Shown here in pieces: positions 1 to 8,850 of a stretch of DNA of 10,173 bases. The stretch spans positions 1 to 10,173 of the forward strand of contig JANBPU010000463.1 of assembly GCA_027575805.1 (NCBI GenBank), read 5' to 3'. The notes below the pieces were generated by a model. The model ran no database searches. It was not told the DNA's origin and saw only the letters and a program-made list of their open reading frames with translations. Source of the DNA: Mycoemilia scoparia. Lineage: Eukaryota > Kickxellomycota > Kickxellomycetes > Kickxellales > Kickxellaceae. Position 1 is the stretch's first letter, and every line of letters begins with the position of its first letter. Both the position numbers and the translations under genes were made by a program.

Positions 1-357
1 CTTTTGTTTAGTCTAGTTGCATTTGTCAGTTTTACTTTTGCTTCCTAAAGAATAAACTTGTGTCATCCTTGAGCTAGTTCCCCATCAACAAATTCTTGAA
101 AACTAAAAAAAAATACAGTATTTATGTTACATTAAATAGGAAATAATTATTTTGATATTTTGATTTTAATTAAATGAATTTGTTATAAAATACCTGAGGA
201 ACCATTGATGATATTTTTTTTTAAATATAACCACATTAAGAATCCAATCCTATTATGTTTTTAAGAATATTGCATGATAATAATAAAAATGTAATTATAT
301 AAAAGGTATTAATAGTATTTAGATAATCAAACCAAGAACTACAACTCCTGAATCCAA
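1..357. other. AT-rich DNA downstream of the transporter gene
   Basis: No open reading frame of note is visible. The segment is strongly AT-rich with A and T runs. On the minus strand it should hold the 3' untranslated region of the transporter gene, but no clear AATAAA is seen on that strand. An AATAAA at 51-56 on the plus strand could be the polyadenylation signal of a gene lying to the left of the window; this is a guess from one hexamer. Confidence 0.5.
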
Positions 358-3300
358 TTAATGATGATGATGTTTTTCATTATTAACATCCTTTATCAAT
401 GCTTCAATTGCCTCAACTGACCCCCAGATACAACCCATGACACCAATCACACACGTTGCCAATGACGCAACCCATACATACCATTTCACGCGCCGCCACC
501 CCTTCAACTTTATATAACAAGTCACTGGTATAACAGTAAATATAATTGTCGTGCTAAACGCTCCGACCAAACTAAGCACATCGCCAAAATATGGTATGGC
601 CAATGAAATCCCTACCAGTGCAGCTGTTATACACGTTCTTATAATAAATCTGGCCACAAACTCAAATGTTCTTGATCGATATTGTCGACTAATCCCAAAG
701 GCAGTCTCAATTTCAAGAGCTAGACTTGTCATCATGATAGGAGCAGCAAGGATTACATGGAGGGTGATGAGAATATTGGCAGCGGTTCGGAGGGAATTGT
801 CAGGCAAATTATCCAGGATTGGAGACAGTGCTTGGTTACCAAATGCCCAATAACCAGATATTGAGATTATTGCGTAGAAGGTTGTTATTGTGATCATGCT
901 AAGAAGCAGGACGCGGGACCAATTCTGGGGGTGCCGCATGCTGGCTTCTACGTGAGGATAAATCGCAACACCGCAGTAAGCAAATGTAATTGAACCGATT
1001 GCCATGGGAAGCCCTTGGATTATGAGAAGGTTGGTATGTTTTTTCGGATATTGGAGTAATGCTCCAAGAACACTGCCACTTTCAGTGGGGTTTGTAGCAG
1101 TAGGAGAAGCTGAGTCTGTCGTGGTGTTGTTGAGAAAGCCAATATCTGATATGGCTTTTGGAGTCGGTGTTGGTTGCAGTAATTGGGTTGGATCAGTTAC
1201 AGAGCCTGCTAGTCGTTTATATAATTCGGATGTGATTCCACGGACCAAAAGATTACCAACTTCACTCGTTGATGCCACTGTTGTTAATGCTGTGGCTGTT
1301 GCAGAAGCGGCTTCAGTTAATGATGCTATTAGTGGGTTTCTGACTTTTTGTTCGACTTTTCCAAAGTTTTGTGGGAGATGTTGCTGCAAAAGCTTTTGGA
1401 GTTCGAGTGGCTGCTGATCCTGTCCCTGTTCGGGTTGCGAAGCTTCTGGTTGTGGTTGCTTTTGTGACTTGGCTGGTTGCAATGGGTGTGCTGTCTGCTG
1501 TGACACCTGGGACCGTGGTTGTGACTGTTGTGGCACATGTGGTGTCTGTGCTGGTTTCTGTGATTGTTGTGGAGGATGGTGGAACGGATTTTCAGCACTA
1601 ACAACACCTTTGGGTTTATCAGCTTGAACAATTTCACCGTCCATATCATCGTCGTTAAATATATTTGAATACAGCGTATCATGTTCTCCGCTCCAACTTT
1701 CACTATCTTCTTTAACACCTTTAACACCAACACCACCGCCACTGCTATCTTGGTCATCATCTTGCTGAGAAGCGGAAGGATATGGGAATCTCAAAGATTG
1801 AACAACGGCAATTATAGTAACAGCGACCGATGTACCAAAGCCCAAAAACGCCAACACAATAGTTTCCGACATATACTTGAATATAACAAACGGAATCCAC
1901 ATTACCGCTGCTGAAATAAACATCCAGAACTTGGCATTCACAAGTATTGGTGGCAAAGTCAAACCGATAGATCCTGAGCTTCTGGCGAGGCTGTCTGCCA
2001 ATGCCATCGATGTCATATTAACATTTCCAGCTGTTGTAGTAGTATTCAGCGAGGAAGTCATAGAACTAGCATCTGTAATGTTCCCAATGCTGCTGCTCCC
2101 AGGGTTTGCTGCTAAATCTCTGTGTCCAGAAAACGATAACACTAGCGTATTGATATTGGATCCAGCTAATATGATATACACACACACGATCCCTGCAATG
2201 TAAACCGTATTAAAGAATGTGGCAAATAGTCGGCCGAATTTACCAAAAGCACGTTCACCGATATCGCTGAAATTCTTTAACCTCCCACCACTATAGTCAT
2301 ATTAATTGTGTATATTTGGTCAGATTTCAGTTGGAATCAAATGTGTAGTGGGCAAAAATGGGTCCTCCTCAGATTTTGGCTCAATAATCAGACATTTTAT
2401 ATCATATGCATCTCCTGGGAGAACCAACCCATTTTGCCCAAAGTCTTGTGTTTGCTTTGACCATTTTTTGGTATTGAGCAATTTCATTAAATTCGAAATA
2501 ACCACTCAGATACAAACACTACTGTTGATTATAAATTTTACTTGCCTGGTAAGATACAGTGTTTTGATAATAAGCTGTCCTGTAAACAGTCCAATAATAC
2601 TAGCAATAGGCAACATTACGAGTCCCAACCATCCACATTGTCGAATCGAATAAGGCAATTGTAAACATCCGGTTCCGATTACTACACAAACAATGTTGAG
2701 GTAGGCACCAAATGTTGATCCCGTTCGCTTTGACCCCCCACTGCTGTTGTTGTAAAGGCTGTTGTTGTCTTCGATTCCTTCCATTGGAATTTGTTTACGA
2801 CCTTTCTCATCCGCTGACAACTTCTCATCGGTATTGTCTAGTTTATCAAGGGCTGAACTCATATCATCTCCATCCACATCATCGCTATCATCATCGTCAT
2901 CGTCATCATCTTCTTCTTCATTGTTGGTGCTATTGATATAATTGGGATTGCCTTGCTGGTGTTTTTTATGGATTTCGTCGTGGAATCCATTAGCAGCAGC
3001 ACCATCCTCTGCTTCCTTAACTGACAATGAGCTTTGTTGATGTAGCTGCTGTCGTTGCTTCAACCGTTTCAATTGTAATTGTGGTAATTCATACTGTGCT
3101 TGTTGACTATGCTCATTTCGCATGAACTTGTCTACAATATCTTGGTTACCACCACCCCGTATATAATTATAATCTGGATAAGTCAAGTTGTAGTTATAAT
3201 TATATGTGCCACCACCACCGATATTGCTCTTAATCCCAGCAATAGCACCACCACCAAAATCTGCATCTCCATTATTGGTGTTGGGGGAAAGATTGTAGGT

Positions 3301-5322
3301 TTCGAATTTTTCATCGAATTGACTCAGAAGTGGTGTTTGGTAATACGTATAATTGTAAACTCCAGCATTATCTTGCCCTTTGGGATCACCGGCAGCAACA
3401 TAATAGTCGCGAGTGTATTGGATAGTTTGTGATATTTTGGCACTGCTATACTCACCACTATTGTCACTGCTTTCGCTGTCTGTTTGATTACTATGAGGCC
3501 GGATGTTAGTTATGGCTCTATCTCCTTCTCCTTCGGGCTTGTGCGAATTCTTTCCATTGGCCCCGTGATTATTGCCATGTTTCTTGGCACGGCCACCGGC
3601 AGAGGTTGTGTTGGTGGTGGAGGCAGGAATATCATTGGTGTTGATTTTCAAATCTCTAGCAGGCGCTAATGGGTTTTCAAATTCCTGGCGTTTGCGGGCC
3701 ATTGATTTGGCAAACATTCCGGTTGTCATTATTGTGGCCGTGGCTGTGTCTTTGATGAAATCTACCAGAGCTCTAGAAAACCCACGGCCTTGCTGTTGCT
3801 GTTGTTGTTGCGACTGTGGTTGTGATTTGGAGTTATTTGAAACATCGCTGTTTTTATGTTCACCATCTACAGCAACAGCTCCACCATCTATGACTTTGGA
3901 ATTTTCGGCATCAGTATTGTTATTGCCTGGTTTATCTGCTTTATTATTCCCAGTATCACCACGACCCTCGCTATTCTTATTACCATTCTTTTTGTTATTA
4001 TTACCAGTGGTGGAATTTATATTTACGGATTTAGATCCACCACCATCACGACCAGCAATTCTCAAGGTTTGTCCAATCCCATTAACGCCACTGCCCATTT
4101 GGTTATTAATATTAGACGGATTATCAAACAACATCGACACGCCTTTAGACGGAATATCTTGAAAAATTAGTGATGGCGATTTGTTTAGGAGTTGACCAAA
4201 TGTTGAATATGATAGCTGGGGTGGCATTGGTAATGGCCGAAGTGGATATGGACTTTTTATACTGCTATTACTCCCCTTACCGCCACTACAGTTACTGGCA
4301 TTCCCATCTTTAGCATTGTTGTTATTCTTTGTGGTGGGGTTATTTCTCATTATAACTACAGCCGAACTAGTACTGATCACACTTTGGTTATCATCATCAA
4401 TGGTGTTGCTGCTCATAACGCTGCGATTATCACTATCGCCATATTTATAATAACCCCGTGGCTGCTGCTGCTGCTGTTCCTGTTGTGATCTTTCATAGGA
4501 GCTATCCAAAGGAGGAAGAGGCGGCGGTGGTGGGGGCGAGGGTGTTGCTATAAATGGTTTGTTGGGGCTTGTATATTTCTGATTCCGTTGGGTGTGTGTA
4601 AACCTTGGTGAATGCGGATTTGGCAAATTTGGTGTGTGCATCAACATTTGTGGAGGAGGAGGAGGAGGAGGAGGAGTTGGTGCTCTATGAGTGGAAGATG
4701 TTGAAGGTAGCCTTGGCGATTCTGGGACAATAGCCTTGTTTTTAGAATACAAGTTAGTACCGCCATCAAATAAGGGTGGTAGGGGTAATGGTGGTGGTTG
4801 TTTATATTGATCAGACTTTTTACTGCTACCGTTACTAGTGCAACTATCATTAGTTTTATTGCTACTGGTGGTGGTGGCGATTGAGGGCTGCTTGTTTCGG
4901 CTGTATCTCTTTTTAGAAAGTGGTCGAGGATGTTGCAGTATAATCTCATCGTAATTCGAAAGCAATGAATTGTTCATTGAATTGGTATCAGCTTCGGTTC
5001 CTTCATCCGACACTTTTCTAAACGCACCACCACAACCTCCACTTCCTCCTTCGATGCCATCACCCTTACTGCTACGAACATCTGGACCGTCAAATTGGCC
5101 ATGAACATTTCTTCCTCCAGCTTGCCTGTCCATTACACTCTTGTCTCTCACAATGATGGGTTCGGTCAAACATGCCAAATCGACTTCACTGCTTGTCCAC
5201 ATTTCTGTTTCTTGGCTTTGATCCCATTTATAAGGAACTTGTGCACTTGGCTTATTCTGGCTGTTGTGACGGTGTTTTTGTCGTCTGTTATAAGGCGCCT
5301 CAAAATCATTTGATGAATCCAT
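358..5322 (-). CDS. AVT-type vacuolar amino acid transporter (Aa_trans family), two exons, ~1569 aa
   Basis: Predicted join: exon 1 5322-2546 and exon 2 2290-358, giving 1569 residues. The membrane domain starts near residue 868 with the family signature (GTGCLQLPYSIRQCGW, 883-898), and 11 helices can be drawn: about 873-892, 898-922, 947-970, 1048-1063, 1068-1091, 1351-1375, 1385-1410, 1426-1450, 1474-1494, 1497-1521 and 1529-1550. The sequence RLKNFSDIGERAFGKFGR after helix 2 is typical of amino acid/auxin permeases. Family members move amino acids across the vacuolar membrane, usually by proton antiport; substrate and direction cannot be read here. The protein is far longer than yeast Avt1 (about 600 aa). 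Residues 1-865 are low-complexity with poly-P (217-224, 263-268), poly-Q (283-287, 505-511) and an acidic run (802-820). A loop at about 1092-1345 is Q/P-rich. Three N-glycosylation sequons (996, 1008, 1017) lie between helices 3 and 4. The protein ends in four histidines. The start ATG has A at -3. Family call sure; exact ortholog not. Confidence 0.93.
2291..2545 (-). other. Intron of the transporter gene, probably GC-AG class (255 nt)
   Basis: The exon 1 frame closes at 2506 and the exon 2 frame has an in-frame TAA just above 2300, so an intron must lie between. The best joint uses donor AG|GCAAGT (first intron base 2545) and acceptor TATAG (last base 2291), with a CTGAC branch-like motif at 2323-2319, 29 bases from the acceptor. 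This joins codon AG|T in phase and yields LYLTSGGRLKNFSDIG, the spacing expected between helix 2 and the DIG block. The obvious GT donor four bases downstream (GTAAAA, 2541) with the same acceptor is out of frame. With the only in-frame acceptor nearby (TTAAAG, ending 2275) it would delete the GGRLK segment. A cryptic middle exon cannot be excluded without transcript data. Confidence 0.65.
2350..2439. repeat. Hairpin-forming inverted repeat inside the transporter intron
   Basis: The arms at 2350-2363 (GGGCAAAAATGGGT) and 2427-2439 (ACCCATTTTGCCC) are inverted copies differing by one A and are separated by 63 bases. They sit within a 61-codon minus-strand ORF (2505-2320) that fills much of the intron and matches no part of the transporter. 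This may be an inserted repeat that lengthened the intron. No terminal repeats or target duplication were found, so its class is unknown. Confidence 0.35.
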
Positions 5323-5690
5323 CTTGATTTTCGTGAGCTCTTGAATAGGAAAAAGAATAAGGAAGTGTTGGAGGGCTTACAGCTCTATACAGATATTATT
5401 TCAGAGTAGTAATATGTTAAAGTATCCTAGGTGTATGGCTTGTTTTAAAAAAGATGAGAAAGAAAAGCTTTTGTAGACCGAAAAAAGGGTGATATAATGT
5501 TGGATAGTCAGATTGGTTGGGATATGTTGTAGGTCAAGATTGTAAAACTATTTTGAAACCACTTGGAACTCCGTCCTCTCTCGTGGCTCTGGCAAACTAT
5601 GAAGATCTGAACTACTGAAATGGAGGTTCTTAAAGTTAATGTTTAGATGATGAAATGCTGCCGTCAGCCAAAATAAAGACACAGGATTCG
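5323..5690 (-). promoter_or_regulatory. Leader/promoter side of the transporter gene, free of upstream ATGs
   Basis: On the minus strand this stretch has no ATG (no CAT on the plus strand) from the start codon back to about 5690. Reading toward the gene it holds a CCAAT box (plus-strand ATTGG at 5512-5516), a pyrimidine-rich tract (about 5440-5470) and an AACAC/CTTCC-rich leader next to the ATG. There is no clean TATA box, and TATATC near 5493 is the nearest candidate. A GTAAGC near 5380 could be a leader intron donor, without a convincing acceptor. Confidence 0.4.
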
Positions 5691-5830
5691 CATAACTCTA
5701 GAGTACCGATTCCTTCCTCTTCAAGGATCCAGTGTGGCAACAGCAGTCGTTTCCTAACAAGGACAGCTACTTTTGATATGAGCCACCGATTCCTGGTATA
5801 ATGGACTGCAGGAACTACTAACGCACACAT
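5636..5830 (-). CDS. Doubtful 64-codon ORF, unrecognised
   Basis: An ATG-started frame ends at a TAA at 5636 and encodes 64 residues with no recognised domain. It has a hydrophobic start (MCALVVPAVHY) and a basic middle. About 50 bases upstream the minus strand reads TAATATATAGAG, a TATA-like string, which is the only support. The plus strand of the same stretch also has an ATG frame of 48 codons (from about 5655), so neither is strongly favoured by base use. It could be a short gene, an upstream ORF of the transporter transcript, or chance. Confidence 0.15.
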   Translation of the reverse strand: MCALVVPAVHYTRNRWLISKVAVLVRKRLLLPHWILEEEGIGTLELCESCVFILADGSISSSKH

Positions 5831-6366
5831 ATTATCACGTTTATAATAGCAGGTGTTGTTTCACTTGTTTTACTCTATATATTACAACCAAATATTTGGT
5901 TATTTTAACTGGAATAATGTACCAAAGTTTCCTGCCTAATGCAATTCAGTCCAAGCCGGTAATAACACAATACAAGTTGTATTAGTAGCAGTCCCTGTGT
6001 TTTAGCCATCAAAAACTTTTGTGTCGTTTAGAGTAATGGTAGCCATCTGAAAACATAGTAAAGAGAGATGTTTTATCTAAACCAAAACCATGGCTCACAC
6101 TGAGATTACTCTATTGTTACTTCTTTGGTGTTTTGCCTAGCACAAATATTCTGAAACATTTGGTCGACATGTTGCGCTTAGCATTAAGACTATAACGATC
6201 AGTTAGAGATATTCTTAAAGTCTTTTGAAAAAAACCCATTCACATGTATCAGATATCAATCTGATCATAATCGTTATAAATATATTAACGACATCTATTA
6301 ATTTGAACATAAATTCATATAGAGAAGCAGTTTCACTAAAATTTAACATTTTAAATTGACATGCTA
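5831..6366. other. Intergenic DNA, no supported gene
   Basis: Only tiny ORFs are present. Examples are a 22-codon plus-strand ORF from 5918, a 16-codon leucine-rich plus-strand ORF near 6090, and a 14-codon minus-strand ORF near 6050 that follows a TTTTCAG string. None can be joined into a longer frame with credible splice sites. The segment is AT-rich and contains the 16-base palindrome listed separately. Confidence 0.5.
5886..5901. repeat. Perfect 16-base palindrome
   Basis: AACCAAATATTTGGTT reads the same on both strands with no spacer. It lies about 55 bases upstream of the doubtful minus-strand ORF and 17 bases before a short plus-strand ORF, so it could be a dimeric regulator site or simply AT-rich chance. 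Confidence 0.4.
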
Positions 6367-6372
6367 TTTATT
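6367..6372 (-). terminator. Polyadenylation signal AATAAA of the serine-rich gene
   Basis: The minus strand reads GATAAATAAATAG about 70 bases after the TAA stop of the small serine-rich gene, a normal distance for a fungal polyadenylation signal. The intervening 3' untranslated DNA also contains an AGCATT/AATGCT inverted repeat near 6405-6419 and a doubled AAAAGTTT. Confidence 0.45.
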
Positions 6373-6442
6373 TATCCATACTAAAAGTTTAAAAGTTTAA
6401 AACGCAGCATTTGAATGCTAAATCGAAAGAGACGGTGAGTCA

Positions 6443-7014
6443 TTAATTTCTACGTCTAGAGTAATCTCTGATATTAACATAGCCACGACCTACCAAGTTT
6501 CCATCTGCACCAAATTGCCAATCAGGTGTATCTAAATTTACTCACAGCATACAAATAATTTTAGTATTAATAGCATATGGGTAGTTATTTTTGAAGGGCA
6601 ACCATTTGATAGTAAATGGTGGTCATTCATTTGGCTGTGATTGCCCCTATAATTGTTGGCCACCAAAAGGTACCCTTCAAAAATTATGCTCCATATTCCC
6701 TTCTGGTTAAATCCAGTTTAATAAAGAAAATAAAAATGTTTACACTTACGACCACTAACGTTTTTAATATTCCATCCTCCATTATTAAACAACCCTTCAG
6801 TCCAAATTGCAGTGGATTCCTCACTACCAAATTGCCTGTCCCTGCTACTGTTGTTGTCACTAAAGCGAGTTGATGAGGTTCTACCGCTGCTCCTTCCAGA
6901 ACCAGATGATGATGATGATGACGAACGACCACTACTACTACTACTACTACTACTACCACTAATACTACTATTGCTGTTTCTAAAGAATCTACGAAGACCG
7001 TCTGAAAATGGCAT
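6443..7014 (-). CDS. Small serine-rich protein with two D-x-Q-F-G repeats, two exons, 117 aa
   Basis: Join: exon 1 7014-6750 and exon 2 6531-6443. The donor GTAAGT and acceptor TTTAG fit consensus, and the joint (GGT C|AT) keeps the frame, giving 117 residues and a TAA at 6443. The start ATG at 7014 has A at -3; an in-frame TTG at 7032 is not used in fungi. Layout: basic amphipathic start MPFSDGLRRFFRNS (1-14), poly-serine/arginine stretch (15-58), then DRQFG (59-63) with a following Trp/Gly segment ending WNIKN, and DWQFG (92-96) followed by GNLVGRGYVNIRDYS. The two halves share D-x-Q-F-G and a later G-x-[VN]-N-I-like block, so exon 2 looks like a second copy of the end of exon 1. No signal peptide or membrane helix is visible. 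The family is not recognised and the function is unknown. Support is the in-frame splice plus TATA and AATAAA at sensible distances. Confidence 0.72.
6532..6749 (-). other. GT-AG intron of the serine-rich gene (218 nt)
   Basis: The donor GTAAGT (first base 6749) and acceptor TTTAG (last base 6532) join a phase-1 exon to an exon that needs two bases, restoring one continuous frame. It would be about 119 bases without the MITE-like insert it carries. Exon 1 alone would read on to a TAA at 6718-6720, giving an unrelated tail. Confidence 0.7.
6585..6686. mobile_element. MITE-like 96-base insertion inside the intron
   Basis: TTTTTGAAGGG (6588-6598) and CCCTTCAAAAA (6673-6683) are perfect 11-base terminal inverted repeats. 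TTA immediately flanks both ends (6585-6587 and 6684-6686), matching the three-base TTA/TAA target duplication of PIF/Harbinger (Tourist-like) MITEs. Inside is a second hairpin, ACCATTT/AAATGGT (near 6601-6620). There is no coding capacity. Short repeats in AT-rich DNA could arise by chance, hence moderate confidence. Confidence 0.5.
6931..6954. repeat. (ACT)8 microsatellite coding for serine
   Basis: Eight ACT units on the plus strand read as AGT serine codons in the minus-strand gene. A separate GAT/TCA-type run at about 6905-6920 encodes the next serine stretch with a different codon family. Length variation here would change only the poly-serine length. Confidence 0.85.
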
Positions 7015-7134
7015 CCTTAGGTTAAAGCTCAAATATGCTGGTGGGTGATTGGCTGGTTGGATAGTTGGTTCGTAAAAATGAAGAGTTGCGATGTTAATTT
7101 TTTGCTTGGGAGATGTTCTGGGCCTAGATATGAC

Positions 7135-7144
7135 TATTTATATA
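7135..7144 (-). promoter_or_regulatory. TATA box of the serine-rich gene
   Basis: The minus strand reads TATATAAATAG, a full match to TATAWAWR, about 120 bases before the ATG at 7014. The intervening leader is CA- and pyrimidine-rich, contains GCCAATCACCC near 7045-7055, and has no ATG close to the start. Confidence 0.55.
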
Positions 7145-8846
7145 GATGCCTATTTCTACTGCTGATTACGTTAACATATTGAAGGCTTTAGCTTATTCAA
7201 TACCATGCATTGGCAAATTGCAGCTGCAGTGTCAATAATGGATCAAGTGGTTATGCTTTGTGGTCTTAATGTGAAACTATTCACATTGGCAGCATCCTCT
7301 CTCATAAACATTTATTTCTTTATAGTTTGATATAAGTGTTATGACTCCATTATCAATTTGATAATGTTAGGTGTATTGATTTTTACTTTGTAAATACCAA
7401 GAGCATATCTAATCCCTTTGATGCACATTAACCGCAGCACTCTAATCACCATGCAGGGTATCAAATTCTTTGTGGCCATGTGAATAGTATGTAGTGTTGT
7501 TCAAAGTATTTGACTAGTTCTCTAAAAGATGTAAATCAAATAGTACACACGGCCCTTCCCAAAAACAAAAGCAGCTATAAACCATACATTTTGACTAAAG
7601 CTCTACCGATTATTATAATATTCTCTTGATAGAGACGCTATTGCCACATGTATATGAATTGCAGAGCCGAGGTAACATATGATAAAAGAGTATGATGATG
7701 TATTCTTTGTTTATTAGCAGGATTTGTTTGAAGAAAAGGGCTGATGTCGATGGTTTGAAGCTCATAATGTAAGCAACTAAGATTATTAAGGATATCTCGA
7801 TATAATAAACTATTGTGTCATATGCTGCTGACTACTTTATACTAAATTTAATACGCTTGGGTATGTATTTTCGAATTGCGAGTATCTAATTGCAAATATA
7901 TACATGCAAACAGGAGATCAGCGACTATGATTCGTTCTGAATAGTATGAATGTTGTCTAAAAGCATTGGATCATTGCAATTCTTTTTTATGTATAGATGG
8001 CAATACTCTGCGCTGCGATGGATAAGTTTGCTCTCAAGGAATGATATATTAATCTATGTATGACACTTGGCCTTCTTGAATGATAATTGCTCTGCGCTCT
8101 TTCCTTTATCTTGACATGCATTCCTCCCACATTTGCTTAGAATTGTGGAGATATTGCTGCTGTTATCACCACAAGTAGCTAAACTAGGCCGTGCGGTTTA
8201 GTAGGATAGCTGCAGTACTTTTGAACAGTTCAAGCTATTTTGAAGGCATAGAGCAGAACAGCCCTATGAAAGTGGATCGTGATCATTGGTGGGCTAGTCG
8301 CGTCTCTGTGTGGAGATGATGCGAAATGCCAGCAAAAGGCTTGTGATAGTATTTTGGCATTGTTTGGCGCTTATAATAAACACAGTGAGCGAATATGTGT
8401 GTGTTCATGTGCTTTTCCCATTCCAGTCAACAAGAACAATAGAATCATAGAAAAAAACACCTGTGGTTTGTTTGGCGTTGTTGTTGACTGTTTTGTTGTG
8501 ATATGAAACACGTTTGCATCACCACCAGCCATATTTTGCAATAATCCACCATCCCTTGCCCTTTCGTTTTGGTTTGTTGCTTCTTTCTCTTCCCTTTCTT
8601 TTTACTCATTTTCCTTTATTATTTTCTATGGTACATTTTATTTATTTCTTTAGCTGTTTATTATTTTATATTGCCCAATATATATACTTCAAGGCCATTC
8701 TTGTTTCATATGTGTGCACATGTGCTTATATAGACACATGACTGTGCATTTTCAGCAATGTAATTCTTATCATTTGTACTTTGTCCCTCTCCAAAAACAG
8801 ACCTTAATTCATATGCTGTATTTGTCTGTGCTATTATCACATAAAT
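7145..8846. other. Long intergenic stretch without a supported gene
   Basis: No frame above 60 codons exists from about 7050 to 8278. Two plus-strand frames follow, 8279-8506 (from a GTG) and 8514-8741. The second is a T-rich, compositionally driven hydrophobic frame and neither resembles a known protein. A short palindrome ATTATCA-att-TGATAAT lies near 7349-7365. No tRNA-like B box or CRISPR-like repeat was found. The 8560-8760 part is pyrimidine-rich. Confidence 0.5.
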
Positions 8847-8850
8847 AATA

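Noticed and set aside
1004..1417. 137-codon plus-strand ORF and other frames within 551-2203
   Set aside because: They are shadows of the transporter exon 2, whose frame carries the conserved membrane helices.
2275..2541. GT-AG alternative for the transporter intron (2541 to 2275)
   Set aside because: It keeps frame, but it uses a poor TTAAAG acceptor and removes the GGRLK residues that give family-like spacing before the DIG block. It is kept only as a fallback.
3572..4162. 196-codon plus-strand ORF
   Set aside because: It is antisense to the low-complexity tail of the transporter. Its poly-C and poly-L runs are mirror images of the CAG/AAC-type codon repeats on the other strand.
6684..6959. 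Minus-strand frame with poly-valine and poly-histidine, and the plus-strand leucine-rich frame 6812-7048
   Set aside because: They are alternative readings of the trinucleotide repeats in the serine-rich gene. Only the serine frame splices in phase to a second exon.
8180..8250. tRNA-like stretch with GTTCAAGCT
   Set aside because: No cloverleaf can be drawn: there is no matching acceptor stem or A box.
8279..8506. Plus-strand 75-codon ORF
   Set aside because: It starts with GTG, which fungal nuclear genes do not normally use; it has no recognised motif and no splice or promoter support.
8514..8741. Plus-strand hydrophobic 75-codon ORF
   Set aside because: Its Phe/Leu-rich composition follows directly from the T-rich DNA; there is no domain and no supporting signals.
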